64,000 nucleotides of DNA, taken from Allolobophora icterica (taxonomy: Eukaryota > Annelida > Clitellata > Crassiclitellata > Lumbricidae). Both the position numbers and the translations under genes were made by a program. Numbering within the stretch: position 1 is the stretch's first letter; every line of letters begins with the position of its first letter. The DNA is taken from positions 49,157,846 to 49,221,845 of the forward strand of contig OY744607.1 in NCBI GenBank assembly GCA_963556255.1, read 5' to 3'. The notes under the pieces are model-generated. The model made no database searches. It was not told the DNA's origin and saw only the letters and a program-made list of their open reading frames with translations. Shown in pieces: positions 1-12,049 of the stretch.

Positions 1-1103
1 CGCTATTCAGTAATCGTAATCTCGACGTACATTTCTGTAGTGCTGAGATTAGATTTGTCAAGTTGCTTGTACTTGCTCCCTCCCATAATCTGACCTCTTC
101 CCTTGACTATAAAATTTTGACCAGGTTTCTGGAATAGATTTTTACTACGATTTCACTCTAAAAAAATGTGACATTGCGCGAGAATTAACTTCTGTTTAAC
201 AACACTATGCCATGAAGAAGCTTAGTATATTATGGTAACTGCTATAAGGCCTAGCTGGAAAGGGTAATCAATTGATGTTTTACAATATAAACTAGTGTAA
301 TTAATTATCATTATAATCAAATGTACTGTAACAGAATAGCCTGCTACAGTTTTCTTGTTAGGTTATCAGACCTGCCAGATATGCGCTATATAAATCTTGT
401 CACTAGGCGGCGCTAATTATTCTGAAGATGGCCATGCGGGCATGAAGCCGTGCGGGTAGAGGTGGTTTCAAGCATGGTGTAAGAGATTAAGCGAAATTTA
501 TCGGGGCAAATTTTAAGAGTAAATCGAATTAATTTAGTTGAATTCAACGGTAAACTCAGAGGTTTGGTCTTGGAGCTTCAGAACGAATTTGTTTAGTCCA
601 TTTGAAGATTTTTGCAGAAATTGTGATCTTCGAAAAGCATCGCGTCAGAGATCCGCCATATTGAGAGGTAAGAACGGTCTTCCCGCTAACTTTCGTTGAC
701 ACAAAGGCGTTCTTCTGTAAAAATTTTCAGGCAGTATAAATTTACTCTCCATAACGAAATTTCCTAAGAAACCAAGTGCTCCAGATTACGTTGGGCCCGA
801 TATTCTGATTTCCCTTATAATCCCTAGTTTTAAAATTTTTAGCTTCGTTCCCTGTATTAGTTTTATACAGTAGAGCAGTGCTGTCCAACCTTTTAGGCAG
901 CGTGGGCCACCGAAAAAATAATTATTGAAGCCGAGGGCCGCACCAGTAAACTCAAAAGCAAAGACTACAATTTATTGATAATTATTAACTGCATTACAAT
1001 TTATTATTTCAATAATTATGCAATGATCAATGAATAACAGCATGTATATATGACCTGCTTTATATTAGTTCAGTGCCATAAAGTATATAAATATCATGGG
1101 GTG
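1..1103. other. Intergenic, no gene recognised
   Basis: No supportable coding region on either strand. A decayed interspersed repeat lies around 880-955 (reading 'gtgctgtccaaccttttaggc'-like, a motif common to dispersed repeats), and the rest is AT-rich unique-looking sequence. Confidence 0.5.
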
Positions 1104-1220
1104 GGGAGATGGTTGGCACGAAGATCAGAAGGACGTGGGTTTGATACCCGCTAGCCCCGTAAAGGTTGACTTAGCCTTTTCACCCTACACTCCCTAGGGA
1201 GCAACTAAAATTAGTAGGAC
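1104..1220 (+). repeat. tRNA-derived SINE-like unit
   Basis: A pol III B-box-like GGTTTGATACC sits at 1138-1148 with an A-box-like TGGTTGGCACG about 25 bases upstream, the spacing of a tRNA gene. No cloverleaf with paired acceptor arms could be drawn, so this looks like a tRNA-derived SINE head rather than a tRNA gene. Confidence 0.4.
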
Positions 1221-1364
1221 AGATGGGCGACGTGCAGGCTGCCATACAGGTAAATTCGACTCCTGTTAAACTTATTATTATCTGTTACTAGCAGATGGAC
1301 GAATTGCAGGTTGACATACAGTTAAATTCAACTCCGGTTAAACTTGTTATCATCTGTTACTACT
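1221..1364. repeat. 72-bp imperfect tandem duplication
   Basis: Two adjacent copies of about 72 bp (1221-1292 and 1293-1364) share the pattern AGATGG.CGA..TGCAGG...CATACAG followed by TAAATTC.ACTCC.GTTAAACTT. It directly follows the SINE-like unit and may be part of its tail. Confidence 0.6.
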
Positions 1365-1470
1365 ATATCATGTAATTTTACTGCATACTTTTCTTTTTAA
1401 TTTTAATAAACAAATATTATTATTAATCTTACTGCATGCTTGTCAGTTTGAATTTAATAGACAAATATTG

Positions 1471-1549
<79 letters not shown>
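1471..1549. repeat. (ATT)n microsatellite
   Basis: About 26 uninterrupted ATT units. The long leucine ORF across it is a repeat artefact. Confidence 0.95.
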
Positions 1550-1929
1550 ATGTTCAAGCATCTTTCAGTGAGATATTTGGCCTGAATTGTGCATTCAATT
1601 CTTTTTATTTGCAGATGGTAATCAGCTCAGGCGGGCCATTTAAAATCGGCTTGCAGGCCGCATGTTGGCAGTGGAGAAATACAGTAACGTGATTAATTAA
1701 GGTATATTGCATTGATATTTTGTTGATATAGAGCATTTAGAGTAGAAAGATGATTCTTGAATCTGGACAGATTCATTTCTGTGTAGTTCAATGTGAAATT
1801 TGATTTTAAATAATTGAATTTATTTATCATGGGTCCGAATCAAATTTTGGACTATATTATGTTAAAATCAATAGCAAGGGAGGCATTTATTTATGCAACA
1901 GTCACGTGAGATCCTAATTGATATAGTTG
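1550..1929. other. Intergenic, no gene recognised
   Basis: AT-rich sequence without a supportable ORF, repeat or RNA gene. Confidence 0.4.
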
Positions 1930-2180
1930 AGAATTCCTCAAGTAAGGGCGAGGTATCAAGTCATTAATCGAGGGTTCGAATCCCAGAAGTGGAAAGTAAC
2001 GTCAATCCCAGAGTTTGGTCAGGCTGAAAACCCCTTTGAAAGGCGAGGAAATTAATAGTTAGAAGCACAAAAGAAACCTGAGAGGTCGCCAGGGGCGACA
2101 TTTATCTCCTGCTCGGAGATCACAAATGTCACCAATGGCCATCTGGTACTAAGACGGAGCGGATTCAAAACCAGAACTGA
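1930..2180 (+). repeat. tRNA-derived SINE with perfect B box
   Basis: A perfect pol III B box (GGTTCGAATCC) lies at 1973-1983, with a weak A-box-like stretch upstream near 1945. About 200 bp of non-tRNA body follows. No paired acceptor stem was found, so a SINE is favoured over a tRNA gene. Confidence 0.5.
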
Positions 2181-2938
2181 CTGAGGAATTGAGTGTTTCC
2201 TCTAGGTTACATCGAAGTGAGCGCATATTGGCCCGAGCCCCTATTTACTCTGATGATAGATGCTGGCCATTGAATATACTAGAGTCTCGCAAACAGAAAC
2301 CTCCATACGGTGCACAGGAGCCCTGTGCGATAGCGTTTTAATGCTAATTTGCTGTCTGAAAATGATGTTGGCGAATATTTATAGCAGAAAATAAAAATCG
2401 AAATTTTTCCTTTGTAAACATTATAAGTTGCATTTCATTAGTTTCATTATTGATTAATGGTGGGTGTAATTCTTACGACGGTAGAGAAGTACATGACATT
2501 TCTGTAATAATTCTAATTTCTGTTTATAATCTTTTGTTTCTTTTGCTTTTCCTTCTAGGCTAATTGTGAGCTTTCAAGAGGACATTTGGAACTTATCGGT
2601 TTAATCCACGCAAATTGGTAAGAAATTTGCTCTTATTTAGCAATCAAGTTTTTAATTTGAGATGTGCATTGCAGTGTATGTTTAGAGAGTAGAGTAATTA
2701 TGAAACAAAACTACCAACTGGCTGATGTTTTGAATCGGTACAACGTGCTAGATTATTTGGTTGATGATTTTGTTTGGATATATTTATGATTTGACTTGGT
2801 GACATAGGTTAAATGCCCCAATAGCTAATACAGCATATCTGTAATTCTTACAACACCTGGCCACTGTTGTCCATGATAGTCATGATTGAACTATATACAA
2901 CTTACATGAGCAATGTCTTGTTCCTAATTGGTGTTGAC
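2181..2938. other. Intergenic, no gene recognised
   Basis: AT-rich, stop-dense on both strands, with no recognisable repeat. Confidence 0.4.
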
Positions 2939-3540
2939 AAGAGCTGCAATCTGAGCCTTAATCAAAGCAAGACAAAGGAGATGATAGTTCGTCGTCCAGG
3001 GGGGGGGGACAGGATGACACACCTGCAGAGGTGTCGGGACTTCGGCGGGTCCAGAGCATGAAGATTCTGGGAGTTGAAATGACTGAAAAACTAAGTTTCG
3101 AAGCGCATATAACGGGCGCTTGCGTCCAAGCAAGACAGTCGATGTATGCTCTGCATATCATGACAGTGTACGGCCTGCGCTTCCCAAGTTTGCACGACGT
3201 AGTAAAAATGACTACATTGGCCCGTATGCTATACGCGTCCCCTGCTTGGTGGGGTTTCGCGGGTCAACAGGAGAGGGGTAGGCTGCAGTCCGTGTTAGAC
3301 CGTCTGCGTCTGCATTATCTCCCTGCGGATACCCCCACCTTCGAGCAATTATGTAGCCTTGCAGACGGGGGCCTCTTCGCAGCGGTACTGCATGACGAGG
3401 GCCATGTGCTGAACCATCATCTCCCACCGCTGAGACCACAGCACTATTCCATGAGGCCAAGATTGCATGACCGATTAACACCCAGGGCGGATAATTTAAT
3501 GAGGAAAACATTTCTGACAAGAATGCTTTATTTTGTATAA
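2939..3540 (+). pseudogene. Non-LTR retrotransposon RT C-terminal relic
   Basis: Two frames broken near a run of nine Gs (3000-3008) encode the region just after the RT catalytic core: a 'LNQSKTKEM' segment, then 'MKILGVEMTEKLSFEAHI', then the thumb/C-terminal region to a stop at 3538-3540. This order is characteristic of Jockey/RTE-like non-LTR elements in animals. The 5' part with EN and the RT palm is absent, as expected for a 5'-truncated insertion. A short (CTTA)n tail at about 3590-3610 fits the 3' end. Certainly non-functional. Confidence 0.75.
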
Positions 3541-4510
3541 ACTATTATGTAACCAAAGTGCGGTATAAGCAGTTGGTATTAGTAAAGAATATACTTACTT
3601 ACTTACTTGCTCATTGGGCCGTATTTGAGTGGCCAGCGTTTTGTTAATCCCAAGTAACAATGTTTCTTCATGTGATGTGGCCAGAGTCTGGTGTTTAATA
3701 TCATCAATTTGCATCATGTGCCACCGCATAAGGTTGTCAGAGTTCGTTGCCTAAATACGAGTAAACGTATTGTTACTGGACAATGGCCCTAATTTGTTCA
3801 GCTACAATAGTATTTTAAGCCAGTCCGCTCTGTCGGACCACCTGGGGCTAGTTACCTATGACATGGATATTTAGCTACCCATTTGTACCGCTTAGCTTCC
3901 CATTGATTTGGCTGTTGTTCAACCACATCTCGTGAGTCATATTTAATTAAGTAAATGTTTTACTTACTTACTTAGCGAATTGCCATATGATATGTGACAT
4001 GTAGCTAGCAGAGCTCTGTTAAGCAAAGTCAGAGTCAGCCATATTGTTTATATACACAGGCACTCAGCCTGCGTGATTACCCATGTATGTATGTATGTAT
4101 GTAGGTATGTATATGTACGGTAGTTGTTTTAATGTATATTTATTTCAATGTATATTTGTTTCCATGTAAATATATGCATGAATGAAATTTTTATCTTAAT
4201 AGGTTTTATTATCTTTTTATGTGGGATCACATTGCTGGAGTAAAATTTCTTTGACTAAAAATGTATGGTAGCATGGCGGTATATATGAAGACAATGCAGA
4301 AGACAGTTGGGTGCTCAACTGGCCCGCATTGTGCCTTGTTTGGCAACTGATATGGGCCCATGTTTGTTAACTGCTGCGATGTTGTTTTTGGTTTTCCCAG
4401 TCCTGGACCAAGGATAAAGGTGATGCTAAGACACAACATGGTTAAACTACACACATGAGGCTGTTTCAGAATACAGAGCATAGCTCATATTCAGGAATTA
4501 TTATTGTTAT
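3541..4510. other. Intergenic with simple repeats
   Basis: Holds the (CTTA)n tail at about 3592-3610, a second short ACTTACTTACTT run near 3962, and a (GTAT)n run at about 4084-4105. No gene seen. Confidence 0.5.
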
Positions 4511-4760
4511 CATTATTACTATCCATTTATTAAGTGCCGTATCTAGTGATCAAGCATCAGTCGATGGCGCAGAGCATTGTGATTGAAGGACTTGCTGAAG
4601 GTCCATACACAGTCACCATCTCCGGAGACTTGAACGCATACTCTTCGTGTTTGCTTGGCAAGCACTTTAACAAAATGGCTACTATTTTCCACAACTTTCA
4701 CAGGCACTGCAAACATGTAATACAGACATGGTTGTGACAGAGTATAGCTACTATTGAACA

Positions 4761-4813
<53 letters not shown>

Positions 4814-4950
4814 GCATTTACTAAGTGCCATACCTAATATCTAATTTGGTTGAAGGGCTTGCTGAAGGTCCCAACCCAGTAACCATCTCACGAGGCTTGA
4901 ACATGTACTCTTCGTGCTACAAGGTGATTGCTCTAACCCAGTGGTTCCCA
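4511..4950 (+). repeat. Two copies of a dispersed repeat around an (ATT)n tract
   Basis: Two related segments (about 4514-4660 and 4814-4925) share TTTA.TAAGTGCC.TA, then GAAGG.CTTGCTGAAGGTCC and ACTCTTCGTG. They flank an (ATT)n run at 4764-4813. A third relative is near 34590-34660. This is probably a SINE-like family with an ATT-rich tail. Confidence 0.6.
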
Positions 4951-5983
4951 AACATTTTGCATCTAGGGCCAAAACAAGCTATATTATGTAACTTCAGTGG
5001 ACCATACATCTTCATTACTGAAATGTTTTCCATAGAATAAGTAATATAAGTTATGATACACGCACACACGGCTACCGCAAGAGAAAGCAGATGTTTATTA
5101 TTTAACAACTGAGGCTAAGTCTTTAATGTCGTAAGTCACATGCACTTATTTAGAATTGCTCTACAGAAATATTAGCGATGTGGCTTCTTGTCACTCATAT
5201 TTGATCTATAACTAAAAAGGTGCTCAACAGGTGTGTTAGATGCAGGCACAATCAATGTGCTAAACACTGGCTCGTATAGTTTTCTCGAGAAAACTCTGCT
5301 GCTTTTTAGCAGAAGAAACAATCACTTTCACCAAAGTCACCGCAGTTTTTTGACAAAACTTACGCTTAGCAGTAAAATTATGAATATTGTTAGCTCAGTT
5401 TTAACAATTATCCATCTAATTGTGGTCACCACAGGAGAACTGCTAAAATGTCCAAACCATATGAGCTAATGACTAAAAACTGACTGGTATCCTATCTGAG
5501 TACTTACCCTTAAAATCCTATCAGTTCATGTGCTGTATGTTTGCATTTAAAAAAACTTTTTTCACGTGTAAAGTTTTGAGAACAAGTACTGCAAGGACTG
5601 AACTTATCAAGCCTGGGCAAAAGTCATTTATGGTATTGACTGCCTCTTGAAACTATTTTGGACTTTTAATATTTGAAAGTTTTAAGTACAGGATTCATTT
5701 CATTAAATACAGAAAATTCCCCAACTGTTTCAGAAGTCTGTAGTATTAAACCTGATGACATTTTTCTGTGACTTGGGTGAATAACTACGCATTTCTGCTT
5801 ATCTATGTGTATATAATTTTTGTATGTTTCTGCTTTGTTAAAATATTAAATGTTGGTGGATTTTTTAAATTCTTATGCCAGAAATAGATGTTGATATGTA
5901 TGTATTTATTATGTATATATATATATATACATTTATTTTTATTTGTGTATGCATATACAGTTATATACATATCATCATCATCA
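4951..5983. other. Intergenic, no gene recognised
   Basis: Unique AT-rich sequence with a short (TA)n near 5920. A 'CCAGTGGTTCCCAAAC' repeat motif near 4938 recurs near 16790. Confidence 0.4.
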
Positions 5984-6310
5984 ATAACCATGGACTCAGC
6001 ACCCATAGGTGTTTGATGCCCTCCTGACGATGTCTCTCCACTCCTTCTGTCCAGTGCCAAGTGGCCCAGCTCATGGAGACTTGCACTGCACCATTCTTCA
6101 ATGTCATCTGTCCATTCCCTGTTAGGTCTTCCTCTTCTGTTTGTGCCTTCCATTATTCCATAAACCAAAGTTTTAATTTTTCTGTCCTCCTTTATTCTGC
6201 AGATATGTCCAAACAGTCTGAGCTTTATCCAAAAAACTTTTTGCTTGAGATTTTAGGTCAGACTGATTTTGCTGTATAATTCCCATTGCTGATATATTCT
6301 GCATCCATGC
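5984..6310 (-). pseudogene. Non-LTR element C-terminal tail fragment
   Basis: On the minus strand, residues of the type 'NRRGRPNREWTDDIEEWC' followed by 'LALDRRSGE' match the conserved C-terminal tail of animal RTE/Jockey-like ORF2 proteins (RGRP..RW.DDI...). An ATGATGATG-type run precedes position 5990. No RT core is present. Confidence 0.65.
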
Positions 6311-6410
6311 TATTCTGAGGATCTTATGATGGATTTTCATTCAAATGCTGACACTCTTATACACATAAAAACTGGCATATATATAAACACATTTATATAT
6401 AGTTCTTATA

Positions 6411-6600
6411 TGGTGTGCTCAATAGCGTAGTGACTAGCGTGCTGGACTGCCAATCGAGAGGTTGAGGTTCAAATCCCCGTCAGGGCAGACATTTAGTTCA
6501 AGATTTCTGTTCAACCTGTGCCCCTAGCCAACTCGGCTATAATGAGAACACTGATTGCACATGGTCAGTGGGAAAATGAGACGGTGAGGGAGAGGATTGG
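6411..6600 (+). repeat. tRNA-derived SINE
   Basis: A near-consensus A box (TAGCGTAGTGAC, 6423-6434) and a perfect B box (GGTTCAAATCC, 6466-6476) are spaced 31 bases apart, followed by a non-tRNA body. The 'GTGCTGGACTGCCAATCGAGAGG' anticodon-arm-like segment supports a tRNA origin. Missing 3' acceptor pairing argues against a functional tRNA. Confidence 0.65.
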
Positions 6601-6636
6601 TTGAGGCTAAAAAATGAAGTCACCAACAGTTCATAT

Positions 6637-7070
6637 GGGGTCATCCATAAAGGACGTCCGCAATGAGGGAGGGAGGGAGGGGCCATCGAAATGCGGACAA
6701 ACGGAGGGAGGGTTCTTCATCTAAACTTTTAAATTTGATAGTTTTTTTTAAACACCACATTGTTTCAACATTCACCAAAAGACAAAAAAGGCCAGTGAAG
6801 TGATGGCCTAAAACCTCATGCATGGTATAACCTTTACTGCGACTTTAAAGAGGCTTTTATTACTGCACATCCTGCGATATGAAACCCGAACTGTCACTTA
6901 AACGTGCACAGGAACTGTGGAATAATTGTAAAAATAATGATGATGACATAAAAATATTGGCTTAGGTGTGCAGACGTCCGCAAAGGGGAGGGAGGGTAAG
7001 GTCAAATGCGGACAAGGGGGAGGGGTCCAAAGTGGGTCATATTTTTCAGATGTCCTTTATGGACGACCCC
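6637..7070. mobile_element. MITE-like element with terminal inverted repeats
   Basis: The ends are inverted copies: GGGGTCATCCATAAAGGACG at the left and its near-complement ending CCTTTATGGACGACCCC at the right. Just inside each end a CGTCCGCAA..GGGAGGGAGG motif occurs in direct orientation (6655 and 6976). No ORF. A non-autonomous DNA transposon of unknown superfamily. Confidence 0.65.
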
Positions 7071-7289
7071 TAGCTATGGTTGCCTCAGGGCTAGCTTAAG
7101 GGACTGCTCTTCTTATGATATTATGGGTAAAATAATCATGTGGATTTAATTTTTTGACATATGTATGTGTAAACATGTATCCATAATTCCATATATATTT
7201 ATAACAGTTAAATGCATAAACTTGTATATGGTTTATAAAACATGCAATATATATGTATAGGAATATGTAAATTCTTGACCTTTTTTCAG

Positions 7290-8890
7290 ACAAAATGGTC
7301 AGTTTCTTTGCATTGACAAATCCCTCCATCCAAATTCTACACCTCCTATCATGGACTACTTTCTGTCAAGTGCCTAGCAAAACAGGTCTTGACACCATTC
7401 CTACTTGGTTTCTAAAGAGTGTTTTGATGTCCTGGGTCTATAATATATGTCCTGTAACATATATTACACTGATTATCACTTTGCACGAGGGATGCCTTCC
7501 CACCTGCATTTGCTCAGTCATAGTTTATCCACTGCTTAAGAAACCTTCTCTTGCCTCTGAAATTACAGGCCAATCTCAACCTTGAATTTTACATTTAAAA
7601 TCCTTGAACGCATGCAAACTCATCTATCATCAAACTCATCTACTGTTTTCAGACTGCATATCCTAAGTTTCACTCAACGGAATCCGCACTTCTATCTGTT
7701 CATAATTACATTGTATGTTCAGTGGACGGGGTAAGGTAACAGCACTTGTTCTACATGACTTGTCTGTTACATTCTTCATCGTCTCAAAGACTGCTTAGGG
7801 ATATCTGGTCCTGCACTAAATTAGTTTATTACTTACCTTAGTCCATGCACTCAGTATATTTAAATGGTAATTATTCATCTAGGACTTTGTTGGCATATGG
7901 TGTTCCACAGGGTTTTGTGCTTGGTCCTCTTTTGTTTACATTTCATACCACTAGGTACAGTGCTGGAAAGTCATACGCTGGGCTATCATTTCTATGCTGG
8001 TGATCCTAAAATCTACATTTCATTTGACAGTCTGTCATGGTCCTTAAAGTCTTGCAACTTAAAAGTCTTGGGTGGTGGCCTCTAAACTCTTTAACTGATC
8101 AAACAATGAATTTCTGTTACTGGGCACTCCACAGCAGCTTTAAAAATATGATCTGCTTTAGTCATTGAAACTGGGTGACTCAATTTGTTAAGCTGGCAGA
8201 TGCTTCTTGTAACTTAGGCATTGTTTTCAATTCTACCATGTCTCACTGGTCGTGTAAACAGTATTTGTAAGTCATCATATACTTTCATTCGTGACATGTC
8301 TGCAAGGATATATCTCTGGCTGCCAGTTGCCTAGATTACTGTAAGTCTCTTCTTACTAGTATCAATAGTTGAAACATGCCTAAGCTGCTGAGATTTAAGA
8401 ACTCTTTGGCTAAAGCCATAACTAATACATCCAAATTTGAACATATAGCTCATATTATTCTCCAGACTTATCATTATTCAACGAGGTCATTGTGGGGTCA
8501 TACCAAAATCAAGAACTGTTTTTGGTGAATTAGTTTTTTGGTTGCTGGACCTATTTTTTGGAATTCTATCCCTGTGTCTGTTGACTCTGTCGAGCCCCTT
8601 GTGTCATTTCATTCTCAACTTAAAAACTTACCTCTTTCAAATTGCTTATCCACCATAGGCTGTATCTCTGTCTTATGGAATGATCTTCTGGATATTGACC
8701 TGATAATATTAGGCTTGGTTTGATGTGCCATCGGTTGATGCCTTGTGCTTTAGACACCGGCACAGTACAAGTTACTAATTACAGTTGTATATATATATAT
8801 ATATGTTTTTATGTAATAGTTATCTGTGATACATACTTATATAATTATATGTGTGTAATGTAATTGAATTAATTAATAAACATCAGAAAA
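7290..8890 (+). pseudogene. Degenerate L2/CR1-like non-LTR retrotransposon
   Basis: Successive frames carry recognisable RT pieces: 'VIVYPLLKKPSLASEI' (block 0 to 1 region), a degraded 'YGVPQGSVLGPLL'-type motif near 7895-7935, a YADD-like 'YAGDPKIYISF' near 7990-8030, and the C-terminal 'GPIFWNSIPVSV' segment near 8545. The same family occurs on the minus strand at 22250-23965. Many stops and frameshifts; inactive. Confidence 0.75.
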
Positions 8891-9679
8891 AGTTCAATTC
8901 ATACTCTGATGTGTATTCATTTCTTAATGAACTCATCTTTTCTTCACCTATGAGCTGTTTCTTTGACATTATTCTTACACCTGTTGTGAAAAAGTGCTTT
9001 AGATGATCTGTGCTCAATCATTGTCAATAATTAACTTCCTTTTTTGGGTGAAGCATTTGGTTTTTAATTTTGTGTGAACTTTTTGTTGCATTGTAGGAGC
9101 CATAAAAACATGAAGTTTGCCAGTAACGGACAATGAAGTCTGACTTAAATCTGCTGCAGTCTTTACAAACTCTGATGACAGAGAAAGACAAATCAACATA
9201 GTTTGACGACAGCATGATCGATTGCAACTAGGATAGCACTGTAACTCTGAGGAACATGTCCCATAAAAAATTCTTATGTTGGACACAGCATTGCGTTGAT
9301 CTTGAGGGAACAAGTGTTCTTTTCTTGTCTGTGTCATTTCTTGTCACGAGGCGGTTAGTCGGACTTCTTTTTGGTTGACGTTAATGATCTATTCATCAAC
9401 TTATGTTTTTGATAGCTGTAAAACTGTATCGATATGATATTAACCGATGAACAATTCAATTGGCACTGTTAAGTTGGTGATCATTAATTGGAATGTCTTG
9501 GTTACTTATTTTATTGCTTTGGTATTATAATTTGTGGGCCCTGTGTGCATTAAGGGGTGTAATTCTTCTGTGCATGTTGTGTTTTTATAAGCTCCATGTT
9601 TTTATTTTACAATTAAGTGCTTAAGATGAATTTGTAGGGTGCGTACTTAACTATATAAATTTCTAAAACATTAGGCTGG
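8891..9679. other. Intergenic, no gene recognised
   Basis: AT-rich region; the minus-strand ORF at 9014-9337 has no recognisable domain and no coding signature. Confidence 0.35.
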
Positions 9680-10549
9680 TCAAGAAGACATCAGAGCTAT
9701 AGATCTCAACCTTATCAAATGTTTATGTGAACTGAAATGCGGCAAAGCTGCAGGTATTGATGGCATGCCACAGAACCTGAACAACTGTTCTGTACTCACC
9801 CAATATAGTTAGGTCTTTGCTAACATTACTATTTGCAGTAGAGTGCATTATGAATATGTACTGGTCAATGATTTTGGTTGAGACGTAATAATTCCTCCTG
9901 TGAAAGCTAAAAAGGTGATCTGTCTTGTAGCAGCTACTGTGATATAACACTTAGTGGAAATATTGCCAAGTTGTTTGAGGTGTGTCTTTTTGAGCTGTAT
10001 AGCTGTTATCTGTGTTCGTCTGGCCTTCAGTCTGGATTCAGGAAGAAAACTGGTTGCGATAGAGCATTTTATACAGAACTTGAGGTCTACTGTTGAGTAA
10101 ATCAAAATGTTTGCGTTTGAAAGTAATGATGAAGAATATTCACACAGATTTTTGATAATTTTGATACACTGGTTTAGTAGATGGATGGAGCTGTAGGATG
10201 GAATTGTGTATTTTCTAGAATATTCAAATTAGTTTGCGGTGTCAGACAAGGATGGGTGTTATCTCTATGCTATTTGTTGTTTTTGTGGATTACAATGTTG
10301 TTAATCTGATAGATAGAATTACTTCTATGTAGAAAATAATTGTTTCTTACTTGTGAATTAGAGTATTATATATGGATATGAAGTTCAGTGTAACGAAATC
10401 TGTGGTGCTCGGAATAGTTGGTGTCCATAAATATTTGTGTAAGCGTTTGCCATTAGTGTTTGAGTTTGCCATGTGTTGTAGAGCAAAATACTTAGCAGTT
10501 ATACTGTGACAGTTCATGTGCAAAAGTCATTTTCACTGCAGGCGACAGT

Positions 10550-10695
10550 TTAAACCATAGGCGTAGACTCTGGGAGGGCAGCCGGGGCACGTGCCCCCCG
10601 AATAATTTAGATGGACTGTACATTTAATGCAAAAAGTGCAGAATGAATAATGAAATGCCCCCAATATTTTATACAAGTTTATGCCAGTGGTTTAA
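10550..10695. repeat. Small dispersed repeat (GGCACGTGCCCC core)
   Basis: Contains 'ATAGGCGTAGACTCTGG' then GGGGCACGTGCCCC. An inverted relative is at about 16608-16665, so this is a dispersed non-autonomous repeat. Confidence 0.55.
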
Positions 10696-10946
10696 ACTGA
10701 GCCTAAGTTAAATTGTTCTGTTGCATTTATTCAAAACACATTGTGAGCCACTAGTATTTGCATGTGAATGTGTTTCATTTACCATCAGTAAGTATGCAAG
10801 GTTGACAAATGCATTGAACAGAATATTTTGGAGGTTTTTGAAAGTAAATAACACAATGATTGATGGGTGCTTTCATATTTGTTGGTTGTTTACTGCTTCA
10901 GGCTGACTTTGATGTTATATAGTATTGTTCAAGTTAATCTGGTGTT

Positions 10947-11255
10947 ATGACAAATGGTTCACGGACAAATGGTTCACGATCTTCCAGCTGCTAGCTTGAG
11001 CTATATTTTCATCGAGAATCAGGCTTCTAGTTTGAGCTCTATTTTCATCGATCTTCCAGCTTCTAGTTTGAGCTATATTTTCATCATCGCTGATCCAGCT
11101 TTAGTTTGAGCTATATTCTCATCGCTCATCCAGCTCTAGTTTGATGAAAATAGAGCTCAAGTGCTTTTTCGTAGTCCAATGTAAAAACACAAACTAGAGG
11201 CTGAAGATTGTGAACCATTTGTCCATGAACCATTTGTCCATGAACCATTTGTCAT
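10947..11255. mobile_element. Palindromic non-autonomous element with repeated-motif ends
   Basis: The left end starts ATGACAAATGGTTCAC and repeats GGACAAATGGTTCAC. The right end is the inverse, with GAACCATTTGTCCAT repeated and ending in GTCAT. The interior has four direct copies of a TCCAGCTT(C)TAGTTTGAGCT.TATTTTCATC module and one inverted copy. No ORF. Confidence 0.7.
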
Positions 11256-11599
11256 GGAACCATTAATCTATAGTACTAACACTGTACTAAATGAACTACA
11301 AGCATTATTTGTACAACGACAAAAGACACTTTGTGAAATCTATGATATATTGAAAAATTGTAACTTTAGTGACTTAAGGATAAATGTTTATGAAAGGCAT
11401 TTGCTTATCAGTTAGTTGAACTGCTTATTTTTTCTCATTGTATGTGCATATACGTTCTGTTGTTTCTCCTTTGTATAGAGGGTGTTGTTTTGTGTTGCCC
11501 ATATGTGGTGAAATAAAGTTTATTCAAAATGGAAACTACATAAGCAGACTATGAGTGTTTTACATTGTGTGCATATGTTGTAGATGTCCTGATTACTTA

Positions 11600-12049
11600 C
11601 AGAAGATGCATGCACATGGATGCTATATAGACCACAGATGGTTTACTGGTGAGCATTCTGTTTGAAATGCAGATTGCTAAACCATTTGGTATCTGTATAG
11701 TATACATGTGGTGTAGATAAGCTAGTTACATATAGGAACTATACATATTGCATATGGCATGCAGATTGGTACATCATATTGTATCTATATAGAATACATA
11801 TGGTGTAGACCACCTAGTTACATATAGAAACTTTATAGATTATATATAGAATGGAGACTGGTAAAGCATCTGGTATCTGTATGGTATACATGTGGTGTAG
11901 ACCACCTAGTTACATGTAGAAACGACCTAGATTCTATCTGGAATGGAGATTGGTACAGCATCTGGTATCTATATGATATACATATGGTGTAGATCAGCTA
12001 GTTACATATAGAAGCAATATGGATTCTATGTAGAATTCAGATTGGTAAA
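11600..12049. repeat. Degenerate tandem repeat, about 120-bp period
   Basis: Repeated modules 'GGTATCT.TAT...ATACAT.TGGTGTAGA' and 'TAGTTACATATAGAA' recur at about 11690, 11790, 11870 and 11965, each ending 'AGATTGGTA.AGCAT'. It runs directly into the 195-bp satellite and shares its CATATG/CATCTG vocabulary, so it is probably the diverged edge of the same array. Confidence 0.6.

Larger units (their letters stand above)
9680..11530 (+). pseudogene. Degenerate non-LTR RT relic
   Basis: Pieces of RT in several frames: 'LKCGKAAGIDGMP' (9737-9775, the block 1 motif K(A/S)xGxDGI), 'SGLQSGFRKKTGCDRAF' (about 10019-10070), 'GVRQGWVLSL' (about 10238-10270), and the C-terminal 'LTNALNRIFWRFLKVNNTM' near 10802-10860. 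An AATAAA signal near 11510 may mark the 3' end. Interrupted by a small repeat at 10550-10695 and an inverted-repeat element at 10947-11255. Confidence 0.7.

Noticed and set aside
1468..1692. Poly-Leu ORF; likewise the poly-Ile, poly-Asn, poly-Asp and poly-Tyr ORFs at 21385-21652, 24484-25032, 25666-26087 and 58425-59269
   Set aside because: They are translations of ATT, TA, AAT and GAT microsatellites in several frames, not proteins.
6411..6490. Functional tRNA gene (A and B boxes present)
   Set aside because: No paired acceptor stem or clear anticodon loop could be drawn; fits a SINE head better. The same applies to the B boxes at 1138, 1973 and 25349.
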